This document shows, in pieces, positions 16,658 through 24,587 of a DNA stretch of 26,889 bases (within the stretch, counting starts at the first letter, position 1; the number at the start of each line of letters is the position of its first letter). The notes under the pieces are model-generated. The model had not been told where the DNA came from. It worked only from the letters and a program-made list of their open reading frames with translations, and made no database searches. The DNA lies in contig VSPM01000036.1 of the NCBI GenBank assembly GCA_009775365.1, positions 1 to 26,889 of the forward strand, in the 5' to 3' direction. The DNA comes from Muribaculaceae bacterium (lineage in GTDB: Bacteria > Bacteroidota > Bacteroidia > Bacteroidales > Muribaculaceae). The position numbers and the translations under genes were made by a program.

Positions 16658-18505
16658 ATGATCATGCAGCCAAACATCAAGACACGACTGTCTCTCCCGA
16701 TTCTTGTGGCCGCCGCTTCTTTGCCTTTATGTTCAGCGGCCCAGGACATGTTGCCGGGCGATACGGTGACAGTCACTACGAAAACAAATGTAACCACCAC
16801 TGTTTCCGGCTCAGATGTGAGTTCCACCACGAGCAATATTTCTACAGTGGAAAGCAAAAAGAAGAATAACTGGCTTAGCAAAGTCCGTGCGACAGGAGCT
16901 ATACAGACAGAATTCCTGATCCCCTATAACTTCAAAGGCGAAAGAACCGGCGACAAGACCGTGTATGAGAAAGACGTGCTTAATAACACATATTTCGACC
17001 TCACTGTCAATGCTCCATACATTTCAATCGGTGCACGTTTCCAGTGGACTAAATGGCCTCTTCCCGGCTATAATAAAGGTTTTGGCGGATGGGGTGTGCC
17101 TTATATATGGGCAACCGGAAGCTATAAGTGCTGGCAGCTCACAGTGGGCGACTTCTATGAGCAGTTCGGCTCCGGCTTAATCTTAAGAACATATCAGGAG
17201 CGTAGCCTTGGAGTTGACAATGCAATCAGAGGCGGTCGATTCAAAATCAATCCGGGCGGCGGTGTGCATGTGACAGCTCTTGCTGGCAAGCAGCGCCGTT
17301 TCTGGGAATGGAACTCATCATGGCTGTGGGGCGCAGATGCCGAATGGGAGATTAATGATGCTTTTAAAGAGAAATTCGGCAATGACTATGGCCTGACAAT
17401 AGGTGCATCGTATATCGGCAAGCATGACCCGGATGAACAGATCATGTATAACGGGCCGACAGATTTGATACCTAACTATGACCCGTCGAAAAACTATTAT
17501 CTCAATCTGCCGCTGAATGTAGCCGCTTTCGACGGGCGTGTGAAATTGCGTGCCCACGACTTCAATTTCCTTGCGGAATTTGCAACTAAGAGCGCCGACC
17601 CCGTTTCGCTCTACAACTATAACTACCGCAAGGGTAATGCAGTCCTTCTTTCAGGAACATATTCTAACAAGGGTTTCTCGGCAATGCTTCAGGCAAAGAG
17701 AAGCGAGAATATGGACTTCCGAAGCAAGCGTGTGATCGAAGGAGACTATCTGATTTCAAGCTTCGTCAATCATATGCCTGCATTCACGATGACCCAGACA
17801 TATGCTCTTGCCGCCATGTATCCTTATGCCACACAGGCCGAGGGTGAATGGGCGTTCCAGGCCGATGTGCGCTATCTCTTTAAAAAGAAAACCCCGCTCG
17901 GCGGAAAATATGGCACAAACGTGAGACTCAGTGCAAGCTATATCTCCGGTCTTGACTATAATCTCCCTCCCGGCACATCCTACAAAGATAAGGTTTTTGG
18001 CTCGAACGACTTCGGCGCTCCTTTCTGGAAGATCGGTTCTCTTTATTATGCCGACTTGAACTTTGAGTTAAACAAGAAACTTTCACGCAAATTCCAGTTC
18101 ACGTTATTCTATCTGTTCCAGAAATACAATCAGACGATTGTAGAAGGCCACGGCGGAATGGTCACCAGCAATATCTTCGTTGGCGAGGGCCAATGGAAAA
18201 TTGCGAAAAAGACCCAGCTCCGTTTCGAAGCGCAGTATCTGCACACCAAACAGGACAAGGGTGACTGGATCGCCGGATTGCTCGAGCTCTCTCTCGCTCC
18301 CCACTGGATGATCACAGTGTCTGACAACTACAACAGCGGAAAGGGGAACAACTATTATGAAGTGCTCGGCACATATGCCTACAAGGCGAACCGCTTCACT
18401 TTCGGCTATGGCAAAGTGAAAGAGGGTTATAACTGTTCGGGTGGCGTATGCCGTTGGGTGCCTCAGACTGAAGGCTTCAAAGTCACATATAACTATACAT
18501 TCTAA
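16658..18505 (+). CDS. DUF6029 family outer-membrane beta-barrel protein
   Basis: A 615-residue exported protein. Residues 1-28 form a signal peptide (cleavage near SAA-Q); a low-complexity Thr/Ser/Val region to about 70 follows; the rest is made of alternating aromatic strands and turns and ends in a terminal Phe (TYNYTF), as outer-membrane barrels do. The segment VGDFYEQFGSGLILRTYQER (about 162-181) is the hallmark I associate with DUF6029, a Bacteroidota family of unknown function. Mature-chain cysteines include C158 and the close pair C593/C598 near the end. It lies between a thioredoxin and a CxxC lipoprotein. Start chosen at 16658; an ATG two codons later is also possible. Confidence 0.78.
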   Translation: MIMQPNIKTRLSLPILVAAASLPLCSAAQDMLPGDTVTVTTKTNVTTTVSGSDVSSTTSNISTVESKKKNNWLSKVRATGAIQTEFLIPYNFKGERTGDKTVYEKDVLNNTYFDLTVNAPYISIGARFQWTKWPLPGYNKGFGGWGVPYIWATGSYKCWQLTVGDFYEQFGSGLILRTYQERSLGVDNAIRGGRFKINPGGGVHVTALAGKQRRFWEWNSSWLWGADAEWEINDAFKEKFGNDYGLTIGASYIGKHDPDEQIMYNGPTDLIPNYDPSKNYYLNLPLNVAAFDGRVKLRAHDFNFLAEFATKSADPVSLYNYNYRKGNAVLLSGTYSNKGFSAMLQAKRSENMDFRSKRVIEGDYLISSFVNHMPAFTMTQTYALAAMYPYATQAEGEWAFQADVRYLFKKKTPLGGKYGTNVRLSASYISGLDYNLPPGTSYKDKVFGSNDFGAPFWKIGSLYYADLNFELNKKLSRKFQFTLFYLFQKYNQTIVEGHGGMVTSNIFVGEGQWKIAKKTQLRFEAQYLHTKQDKGDWIAGLLELSLAPHWMITVSDNYNSGKGNNYYEVLGTYAYKANRFTFGYGKVKEGYNCSGGVCRWVPQTEGFKVTYNYTF

Positions 18506-18524
18506 TTGCTACCAATAGATTAAG

Positions 18525-19421
18525 ATGAAATCAATATATAACATATTATTTGCGGCATCTCTTTGTGGAGCCGGTTTCCTGGTGTCGTGCGATAATATCA
18601 GTGAAGACGACAGATATATCCCTGTAGACAAGCCCGTGCTTCCTCCTCACTCAGTTGCGAAGACAGTGCTTGTGCAGGAATTCACCGGTGTGAAATGTGT
18701 GAATTGCCCTACAGGTGCTGCAGAATTGCACAAAGCGCAAGAGCAGTATGAGGGTCAGGTGATTGTGGTCGGCATGCATCCGTATTCTGTATCAGTCAAT
18801 ACGGAGCCGTTTAACAACGACATGAGATGTGATGAAGCGGAGGTGATGTATCAGCAATATAAGCCCGACGCTTTCCCCTGTGCTGTTTTTAATGGCACAA
18901 AAATGTCGACTTCGGTCAACAACTGGCTCACTACTGTCACTGATTTGGTGGCGGAAGAGGCACAGATGACCATCGACGTCTCATGCGACTATGATGATTC
19001 CAACAGAAATCTGAAAGTGGATTATGCTGTAAATTTCACGTCTGACATCAACAAGGATTTGAGCGTCATGGTGTGGATAATGGAAAATCATATCGTGGGT
19101 CTCCAGAATATGCCGGGCGGCGCTCCAAACCCGCTATATGAGCACAACCATGTGCTTCGTGCCTCGCTTAATGGCGACTGGGGCCAGAAGATTGGCAGCT
19201 CCTTCAAAAACGGCAGAGTTGAGGAGGGAACCGCCTCGATCACTCTTTATAACGGAGGTGCCGATCCGAGAAAACCGGCATGGGTGCCTGAAAACTGCCA
19301 GGTTGTTGTCTGGGTGTTTGATACAGCTACAAAGGCTGTCGAGCAGGCCGCATTGGCGGATGTCATCCCTGCGGTAACTCCGGAACCGGGCCCGGATGAG
19401 GAACCCGGAGAAGTGGAATAA
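18525..19421 (+). CDS. Omp28-related outer-membrane lipoprotein with CxxC motif
   Basis: A 298-residue lipoprotein. The signal peptide ends in a lipobox, LVSC, with lipidated C22. A thioredoxin-like domain follows, beginning with VLVQEFTGVKCVNCPTGA, in which C58-V-N-C61 sits where the active site of thioredoxins lies. The middle is beta-rich (SVMVWIMENHIVGLQN) and resembles the Omp28 C-terminal region; the chain ends in an acidic, proline-rich tail (PEPGPDEEPGEVE). Omp28 of Porphyromonas gingivalis is a surface lipoprotein, and related proteins are widespread in Bacteroidota. The acidic residues just after C22 (DNISEDD) resemble surface-export signals described for Bacteroidota lipoproteins, which would put it on the cell surface. 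It lies 19 bases after DUF6029. Confidence 0.85.
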   Translation: MKSIYNILFAASLCGAGFLVSCDNISEDDRYIPVDKPVLPPHSVAKTVLVQEFTGVKCVNCPTGAAELHKAQEQYEGQVIVVGMHPYSVSVNTEPFNNDMRCDEAEVMYQQYKPDAFPCAVFNGTKMSTSVNNWLTTVTDLVAEEAQMTIDVSCDYDDSNRNLKVDYAVNFTSDINKDLSVMVWIMENHIVGLQNMPGGAPNPLYEHNHVLRASLNGDWGQKIGSSFKNGRVEEGTASITLYNGGADPRKPAWVPENCQVVVWVFDTATKAVEQAALADVIPAVTPEPGPDEEPGEVE

Positions 19422-19454
19422 TTTTTTAAATCTAATAAAGTATCATAATAACAC

Positions 19455-21479
19455 ATGAAAAAGTATTTTCTTACATTAACCCTGCTCGTATTTGCCATGG
19501 CGGCATTCGCGGCTGATGCTGTGAGCTGGAGTTATCGCCTTGTGGGCGACAACACGGCTTCTCCGGCTATCGAGGCTACGGCAACGGTTACTCCGGGTTA
19601 TCACCTGTATTCACAGGATAACCCTGCGGGCGGTTCAAACCCCCTTGTGTTCTATTTCGATCTGAAAGGCTGCACGCTCGATGGCAAGACTGTGGCAAAC
19701 AAGGCTTACACAAAAGAGTTTGACGACACTTTTGAAGTAGACCAGCATTTCTATACAGGCACCGTGACCTTCACTCAGAAGCTCAAGCCGACAGACAAGA
19801 ATTTCTCTGTAGACGTAGAAATCAAAGGGCAGGCTTGCAATGACTCAGGGTGTGTGCAGATTTTCGGTTCTCATTCTTTCAAGGGCACTTCTCCTGTAGC
19901 TGCCGCAAAGGAAGAGACAGCAGAAGAGGCTAAAAAAGATGCGGAAGAGGCCAGCGTTGATGCACTTGCAGAGATGACAGACTCTCTTCAGCGTTCAGAA
20001 GGATTCATGACTCCCGCCGCCAACCTCAGCGGTGTCAGCGCCGATCAGTCATGGTGGGAGAATGTTGAGGCTGAACTTAAGGTGTTTTCCGACGATCCTG
20101 ACCAGCAGGGCCGCTCGCTGTGGTACATATTCATTGCCGGCTTTATCGGCGGTCTCATCGCTTTGGTGACACCCTGCGTATGGCCAATGATTCCGATGAC
20201 AGTAAGTTTCTTCCTCAAACAGAACAAATCGAAGAAGAAATCAGTGATGACTGCCGTTGTGTATGGCCTTTCAATCATTGTGATCTATGTCGCACTCGGA
20301 TTGATTGTAACAGCGCTCTTCGGCGCTTCTGCCTTGAATGAACTTGCAACAAGCGCACTGTTCAACATCATCTTCTTCCTCCTTCTCGTTGTGTTTGCAA
20401 TCTCTTTCATGGGTGGTTTCGAGCTTACGCTCCCCTCTTCATGGACTAATAAGATGGACTCAAAGGTTGATGCCACTACAGGCTATCTGAGCATCTTCTT
20501 CATGGCGTTCACCCTCGTGCTCGTGTCTTTCTCTTGCACCGGCCCGATCATCGGCACACTCCTTGTGGAGGCCGCCGCTACATCCAATTTCGTTTCTCCG
20601 GCAATTGGCATGTTCGGTTTCGCACTCGCGCTCGCGCTCCCCTTCTCTATTTTTGCGATGTTCCCGACAATGCTCAAGTCTATGCCTAAGAGCGGCGGCT
20701 GGATGAACACAGTGAAGGTGGTTCTCGGCTTCCTTGAGCTTGCCCTCGCGCTGAAGTTCCTCTCTGTTGCCGACCTTGCTTATGGATGGCGCATTCTCGA
20801 CCGTGAAGTGTTCGTGTCACTCTGGATTGTTATCTTTGCTCTTCTCGGAGTGTATCTTCTCGGAAAGATTACTTTCCCTCACGATGATAAGGTAGAAAAA
20901 GTAAGCGTGACCCGCTTCATGCTTGCCTGCATATCATTCGCATTTGCAATCTATATGCTTCCCGGCCTTTGGGGCGCTCCTCTCAAGAGCATCAGCGCAT
21001 TCTCACCGCCGATTTCCACTCAGGACTTCTCTCTCTATGAAGGCGACGTTCATGCACAGGTTGACGACTATGAAGAGGGCATGAAGCTTGCTCAGCAACT
21101 TGGCAAGCCGGTGCTTGTGGATTTCTCAGGCTATGGCTGCGTGAACTGCCGCAAGATGGAGGCTGCTGTGTGGACCGATCCCGAGGTGAAGGCTTCAATC
21201 GACAACGATTTTGTGCTTATCACTCTCATGGTAGACGAAAAGAAGGCTCTTCCCGAACCTATCAAGGTGACAGAAAAAGACGGCACAGTTCGCACGCTTC
21301 GCACATATGGCGACAAGTGGAGTTATCTGCAGCGCTCTAAGTTTGGCGCTAACGCCCAGCCGTTCCATGTGATTGTGGACAACAATGGCAAGCCTTTGGC
21401 TCCCGCGTTTGTCTACAAAGAAGACATCCCGGGCTATAAGCGTTTCCTCAATCAGGGTATTGAGAACTACAAGAAGTAA
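19455..21479 (+). CDS. dsbD: DsbD-type thiol:disulfide interchange protein
   Basis: A 674-residue, three-part DsbD. After a signal peptide (1-20) comes an N-terminal DsbD-alpha-like domain with the reactive pair C128/C133 (ACNDSGC). A polar linker (about 145-215) leads to a membrane domain of eight predicted spans (about 222-505) with the transmembrane pair C241 (VTPCVWPMIP) and C361 (FSCTGPI). The C-terminal thioredoxin domain has C562-V-N-C565 (GYGCVNCRKME). All six redox cysteines of the electron pathway are thus present. DsbD takes electrons from cytoplasmic thioredoxin and passes them to periplasmic clients. The likely clients are encoded just upstream. The gene ends 24 bases before a strong terminator. 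Confidence 0.93.
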   Translation: MKKYFLTLTLLVFAMAAFAADAVSWSYRLVGDNTASPAIEATATVTPGYHLYSQDNPAGGSNPLVFYFDLKGCTLDGKTVANKAYTKEFDDTFEVDQHFYTGTVTFTQKLKPTDKNFSVDVEIKGQACNDSGCVQIFGSHSFKGTSPVAAAKEETAEEAKKDAEEASVDALAEMTDSLQRSEGFMTPAANLSGVSADQSWWENVEAELKVFSDDPDQQGRSLWYIFIAGFIGGLIALVTPCVWPMIPMTVSFFLKQNKSKKKSVMTAVVYGLSIIVIYVALGLIVTALFGASALNELATSALFNIIFFLLLVVFAISFMGGFELTLPSSWTNKMDSKVDATTGYLSIFFMAFTLVLVSFSCTGPIIGTLLVEAAATSNFVSPAIGMFGFALALALPFSIFAMFPTMLKSMPKSGGWMNTVKVVLGFLELALALKFLSVADLAYGWRILDREVFVSLWIVIFALLGVYLLGKITFPHDDKVEKVSVTRFMLACISFAFAIYMLPGLWGAPLKSISAFSPPISTQDFSLYEGDVHAQVDDYEEGMKLAQQLGKPVLVDFSGYGCVNCRKMEAAVWTDPEVKASIDNDFVLITLMVDEKKALPEPIKVTEKDGTVRTLRTYGDKWSYLQRSKFGANAQPFHVIVDNNGKPLAPAFVYKEDIPGYKRFLNQGIENYKK

Positions 21480-21503
21480 TCAAATCCGGTTATAACCTTC
21501 CTT

Positions 21504-21540
21504 AAAGGGTTGCCCATGCAATTATGGGCAACCCTTTTTC
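21504..21540 (+). terminator. rho-independent terminator after dsbD
   Basis: A perfect 14-base stem (21504-21517 with 21524-21537) closes a six-base loop and ends in five T (21535-21539). It terminates the TlpA-DsbD block. The start codon of the TPR gene lies only 12 bases further on. Confidence 0.9.
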
Positions 21541-21551
21541 GTTATTTTATC

Positions 21552-22391
21552 ATGGGAAATTGTAGAAACAGAATCGCGTTTTTTATAGCGGCATCTATGG
21601 CGCTGTCATTCTTTTCTGAAGCCGAGGCTTCTTCGCCAAAATATGAGGCATTGGCAGATTCTGCCGATAATTATATAAGGAGAGAAAAATGGGAGGAGGC
21701 GGAAAGAGTGATTATATCGGCTCTGAAACTGGAGCCGGGCAATTTTGCCAATTCTCTTCTATTTTCAAATCTCGGAGTGGTGCGCACCAACCAAGGGAGA
21801 TATGACGAGGCTCTGGAGGCATTCGACCTTGGAGTGTCGGTTGCGCCAAGGGCATCGGTGATACGCACGAACAGGGCGCGTACATATCTGCTTATGTCGA
21901 GATATGATGAAGCACTTGAGGATTTGAACGTGTCGCTCGGAATCGATTCTGTGCAGGAGTGGCCTCTGAGTATGCGCGGGCTTTTGCTTATGAATAAAAA
22001 TGACTTCGAGGGCGCACGCAAAGATTTCATGCTTCTTGCAAAAAAATTTCCTCAAAATGAATCTTCAATGGCCGGATTGGCCTATATTGCAGAGCGTGAA
22101 GGAAAATTTGAGGATGCGTTGCGATATTTTGATGAGTCGCTTTCGATAAGAGATTTGCCTGAGACTCATTATTCAAGCATATTGCTGAAGATTCGTCTTG
22201 ACCGATATAGCGAAGCTTCGGAAGAATTAAGAGGCTGCATATCGAAATATCCGGAAGATGCTATGTTTTATCTTTTCAGAGGATATCTGCACAAACTAAA
22301 CTATAGAAACGAAGAAGCCGCGGCCGATAAAAAAATTGCACTCGATAAAGGTCTTGACCCACAGATTGTTGAGCAATACCTCCCGCGTTGA
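21552..22391 (+). CDS. tetratricopeptide repeat protein, exported
   Basis: A 279-residue protein from the ATG at 21552. Longer in-frame starts (from 21510) would lie inside the terminator hairpin and are rejected. Residues 1-26 form a signal peptide (basic start, core IAFFIAASMALSFF, cleavage near AEA-S). The mature part is a series of about six TPR-like helix pairs, for example WEEAERVIISALKLEPGN (47-64), YDEALEAFDLGVSVAP (84-99), YDEALEDLNVSLGID (118-132), FEGARKDFMLLAKKFP (152-167) and FEDALRYFDESLSI (186-199). TPR arrays are scaffolds for protein binding; the partner is unknown. Its location should be periplasmic. Confidence 0.85.
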   Translation: MGNCRNRIAFFIAASMALSFFSEAEASSPKYEALADSADNYIRREKWEEAERVIISALKLEPGNFANSLLFSNLGVVRTNQGRYDEALEAFDLGVSVAPRASVIRTNRARTYLLMSRYDEALEDLNVSLGIDSVQEWPLSMRGLLLMNKNDFEGARKDFMLLAKKFPQNESSMAGLAYIAEREGKFEDALRYFDESLSIRDLPETHYSSILLKIRLDRYSEASEELRGCISKYPEDAMFYLFRGYLHKLNYRNEEAAADKKIALDKGLDPQIVEQYLPR

Positions 22392-22438
22392 TGTTCATAA
22401 GTCGGCTGAAAAATGTAGCGTAGTACAAAAATTATTAT

Positions 22439-22446
22439 TAATTTTG
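22439..22446 (+). promoter_or_regulatory. -7 promoter element upstream of the HU/SPOR gene
   Basis: TAATTTTG at 22439-22446 matches TAnnTTTG and lies 39 bases before the start codon. The upstream -33 element is not conserved at the expected distance, so the call is moderate. Confidence 0.4.
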
Positions 22447-22485
22447 CAATCGCAAATCTGAAAAAGAGATGCCGTCTAACAGGTC

Positions 22486-23460
22486 ATGAATAATCTTTTC
22501 AAACATATAGAATATCTTTTGTTGCGCAATGATTGCGTGATAGTGCCCGGTTTCGGAGCATTTATCGCTACAAACTTGCCGGCAAGAATAGACTATGAAA
22601 AAGGAGAGATTTTACCTCCCGCCCGCCAGGTAATGTTTAATCAGGCAGTCTCGATGGAAGACGGTCTTTTAGCTAATTCATATGTGCGCAAGTCAGGAGT
22701 GTCGTTTGACGATGCCCGGCAGATAATTGCAAGAGAAGTAGGCATATTGAAGAGTTTCCTTGCAGAGAAGAGAGTTATTCAGGTTGGTAATCTCGGCTCG
22801 CTTCTGCTTGGACAAGAGGACAATGTTATTTTTAAACCGGGCTTAAAAGCGGTTTCTTCTGTCATTAAAGAGTGCTTTCCTGTGGTCTGCGTTCGTCGAG
22901 AGGCGGAAGAAGTTATTGGGCAGGAGCCGGTAATTGATAAAGTGCCTTTTGCGGAGAATAATGAACCGGCAATAAGTTCGCATGATTATAAAACTGAAGA
23001 TTCATACTATCGGTTCAAGGTTAGAAAAACATTGTCTAAGGTTGCAGTGGCGGTTGTGTTGTCGGCAGTTCTTGCTCTTACGTTCATGCTGAATCCGCTC
23101 CCCTCCGGCAATCATGAACAACGGGCTTCGGTTGTGCCTGTAGAGGCTCTGATTCCTTCAAGAAATTGTGAAACGACAAAAATAGACTCTGCTGTTACCG
23201 TAGTTGAGGAAGAGATTCGCAAGGAAGAATCCTTGCCCGCTCATTATCTGATTGTGGCTACTTTCAAATCGGAAATTGATGCAAACAGTTATGTGGAAAA
23301 ATATTCTACAGATGAGTTTCCGTTGATTTCCGTTCCTTCTAAAAAAGTTACAAGGGTGGCGGTGGCATTTTCAGATGACAAGGTGGAACTTTTATCCAGA
23401 TTGAATTCAACGCAGATACTTTCAAGATTCCCTAACGCTTGGGTATGGTCTCGCATCTGA
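22486..23460 (+). CDS. HU-CCDC81-like / SPOR domain membrane protein
   Basis: A 324-residue one-pass membrane protein with three parts. Residues 1-130 contain two small HU-related segments of the CCDC81 type: FKHIEYLLLRNDCVIVPGFG (5-24) followed by a DDARQIIAREVGILKSFLAE helix and VIQVGNLGSLLLG (97-109). A transmembrane helix lies at about 186-202 (VAVAVVLSAVLALTFML). The C-terminal 252-324 has the SPOR-domain pattern (HYLIVATFKSEIDANSYVEK, later VAFSDDKVELLSRL, ending ILSRFPNAWVW). SPOR domains bind denuded peptidoglycan glycan at division septa; HU folds bind DNA or have been reused for protein contacts. The HU part should be cytoplasmic and the SPOR part periplasmic. Confidence 0.85.
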   Translation: MNNLFKHIEYLLLRNDCVIVPGFGAFIATNLPARIDYEKGEILPPARQVMFNQAVSMEDGLLANSYVRKSGVSFDDARQIIAREVGILKSFLAEKRVIQVGNLGSLLLGQEDNVIFKPGLKAVSSVIKECFPVVCVRREAEEVIGQEPVIDKVPFAENNEPAISSHDYKTEDSYYRFKVRKTLSKVAVAVVLSAVLALTFMLNPLPSGNHEQRASVVPVEALIPSRNCETTKIDSAVTVVEEEIRKEESLPAHYLIVATFKSEIDANSYVEKYSTDEFPLISVPSKKVTRVAVAFSDDKVELLSRLNSTQILSRFPNAWVWSRI

Positions 23461-23547
23461 CGTAGACTTGAACTTGTAAACCATAATCTGTATTCTTTGT
23501 TTTATAATAGGAATACAATTTTATGTCTGTTTATAAAATCTATTGAT

Positions 23548-24114
23548 ATGTTAAAAGAGGTAAAGACCCGTCCGGTGGTAGCGCCACATCCTGTGTTGAT
23601 TATAGGCACATATGACAACGACGGCAATCCTGATGCCATGAATGTGGCATGGGGCGGCCAGTGTTGGGACAAGCAGATTGCCATAAATATCTCATCAAGC
23701 CATAAAACGATTGAAAACATTAGACTAAAGAAATGTTTCACTGTCCATATTGGCGATGAAGAAAGAGTGGCTCTTGCAGATTATGTAGGAATCGTGTCCG
23801 GCCATGATGAGGAGAAGATGAGAAGAGTGCATGCTTCTGCCAAGCGAGGCAATATCGTTGACGCTCCAATCATACAAGAATTTGTGCTGGCAATGGAGTG
23901 CAAACTTGTCTCGATAACCGATAATGGCGACGAAGGAGTGCGTATTGTCGGTGAGGTGGTAAGAACTGTGGCCGATGATTCTGTAATTGATGACAAAGGG
24001 AGAATCGACTATTCTCGATTGCGTCCGATTGTGTTTGATTCCGAGCACAATGTCTATAGAGGATTGGGGCCGGAGATTGCCAAGGCGTTTCAGGTTGGCA
24101 AAGAATTGAAATAA
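23548..24114 (+). CDS. flavin reductase family protein
   Basis: A 188-residue protein of the FMN-binding split-barrel family. The start is placed at the ATG at 23548 (MLKEVKTRPVV), because the longer frame from 23497 adds a non-conserved hydrophobic stretch. The family signature is HPVLIIGTYDNDGNPDAMNV (about 14-33), followed by SSSHKTIENI, which contributes to flavin binding. Such proteins bind FMN and often reduce flavins with NAD(P)H, or act as flavoproteins of unassigned function. No partner monooxygenase lies nearby. The gene ends before a terminator at 24138-24171 and has no clear promoter within the 87-base upstream gap. Confidence 0.88.
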   Translation: MLKEVKTRPVVAPHPVLIIGTYDNDGNPDAMNVAWGGQCWDKQIAINISSSHKTIENIRLKKCFTVHIGDEERVALADYVGIVSGHDEEKMRRVHASAKRGNIVDAPIIQEFVLAMECKLVSITDNGDEGVRIVGEVVRTVADDSVIDDKGRIDYSRLRPIVFDSEHNVYRGLGPEIAKAFQVGKELK

Positions 24115-24137
24115 AATTTCATACACACATATATATA

Positions 24138-24171
24138 ACAGCCTTCGCCGCTATGAAGCGAAGGCTGTTTT
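24138..24171 (+). terminator. rho-independent terminator after the flavin reductase gene
   Basis: Arms 24138-24148 and 24158-24168 pair perfectly over 11 bases around a nine-base loop and are followed by T (24168-24171). The next gene begins 14 bases later. Confidence 0.85.
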
Positions 24172-24184
24172 AAAATATTCAGAT

Positions 24185-24505
24185 TTGAAAATTATCTATA
24201 ATAAAATAATACCTTTTGGCAAGAATTTTTATGCCATAAATCTTTTTGGAGTATTGTTTGCGAAAGGGACTTGCAATGCAGTTGTGTTAAATCATGAAAG
24301 AATCCACACAAAGCAGATTAAGGAACTTCTATATGTTCCGTTCTATTTGTTTTATGTGCTGGAATGGATTTTCAGGGTGTTTCAATATAGAAATTTTATG
24401 AAAGCTTACCGCAATATATCTTTTGAAAGGGAAGCCTATTCATGCCAGTCTGACTTGAAATATGTAGCCGGCAGGAAGCCATTTTCTTTTATAAACTATT
24501 TATAG
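24185..24505 (+). CDS. small HExxH-containing membrane-associated protein
   Basis: A 106-residue protein beginning with TTG at 24185. I have no family name for it, but the pattern resembles short Bacteroidota hypothetical proteins. It contains H37-E38-R-I-H41, an HExxH zinc-peptidase-like motif, in VLNHERIHTKQIKELL. A hydrophobic helix follows (about 50-66, VPFYLFYVLEWIFRVF), and then an acidic SFEREAY motif (79-85) whose E81 or E83 could be a third metal ligand. This order (HExxH, membrane helix, downstream Glu) recalls membrane gluzincins in miniature. Only one helix is evident, so it may be peripheral or work as an oligomer. The frame is open upstream through the terminator, but the TTG is the first plausible start after it. 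Confidence 0.6.
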   Translation: MKIIYNKIIPFGKNFYAINLFGVLFAKGTCNAVVLNHERIHTKQIKELLYVPFYLFYVLEWIFRVFQYRNFMKAYRNISFEREAYSCQSDLKYVAGRKPFSFINYL

Positions 24506-24587
24506 CGCTTCTTGCTGTCTTTTTTGAGGAGCTCGCTTTGCTCTCCATCCGGCAAAAATCATTGCAGGAAAGGAGTGAGATTGAGTC

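Noticed and set aside
20622..20642. Repeated CTCGCG units in dsbD as a regulatory repeat
   Set aside because: They encode the Ala-Leu run of a membrane helix and are explained by codon use.
21510..21551. Earlier start for the TPR gene at 21510
   Set aside because: These codons lie within the terminator hairpin and would put 14 extra residues before a good signal peptide.
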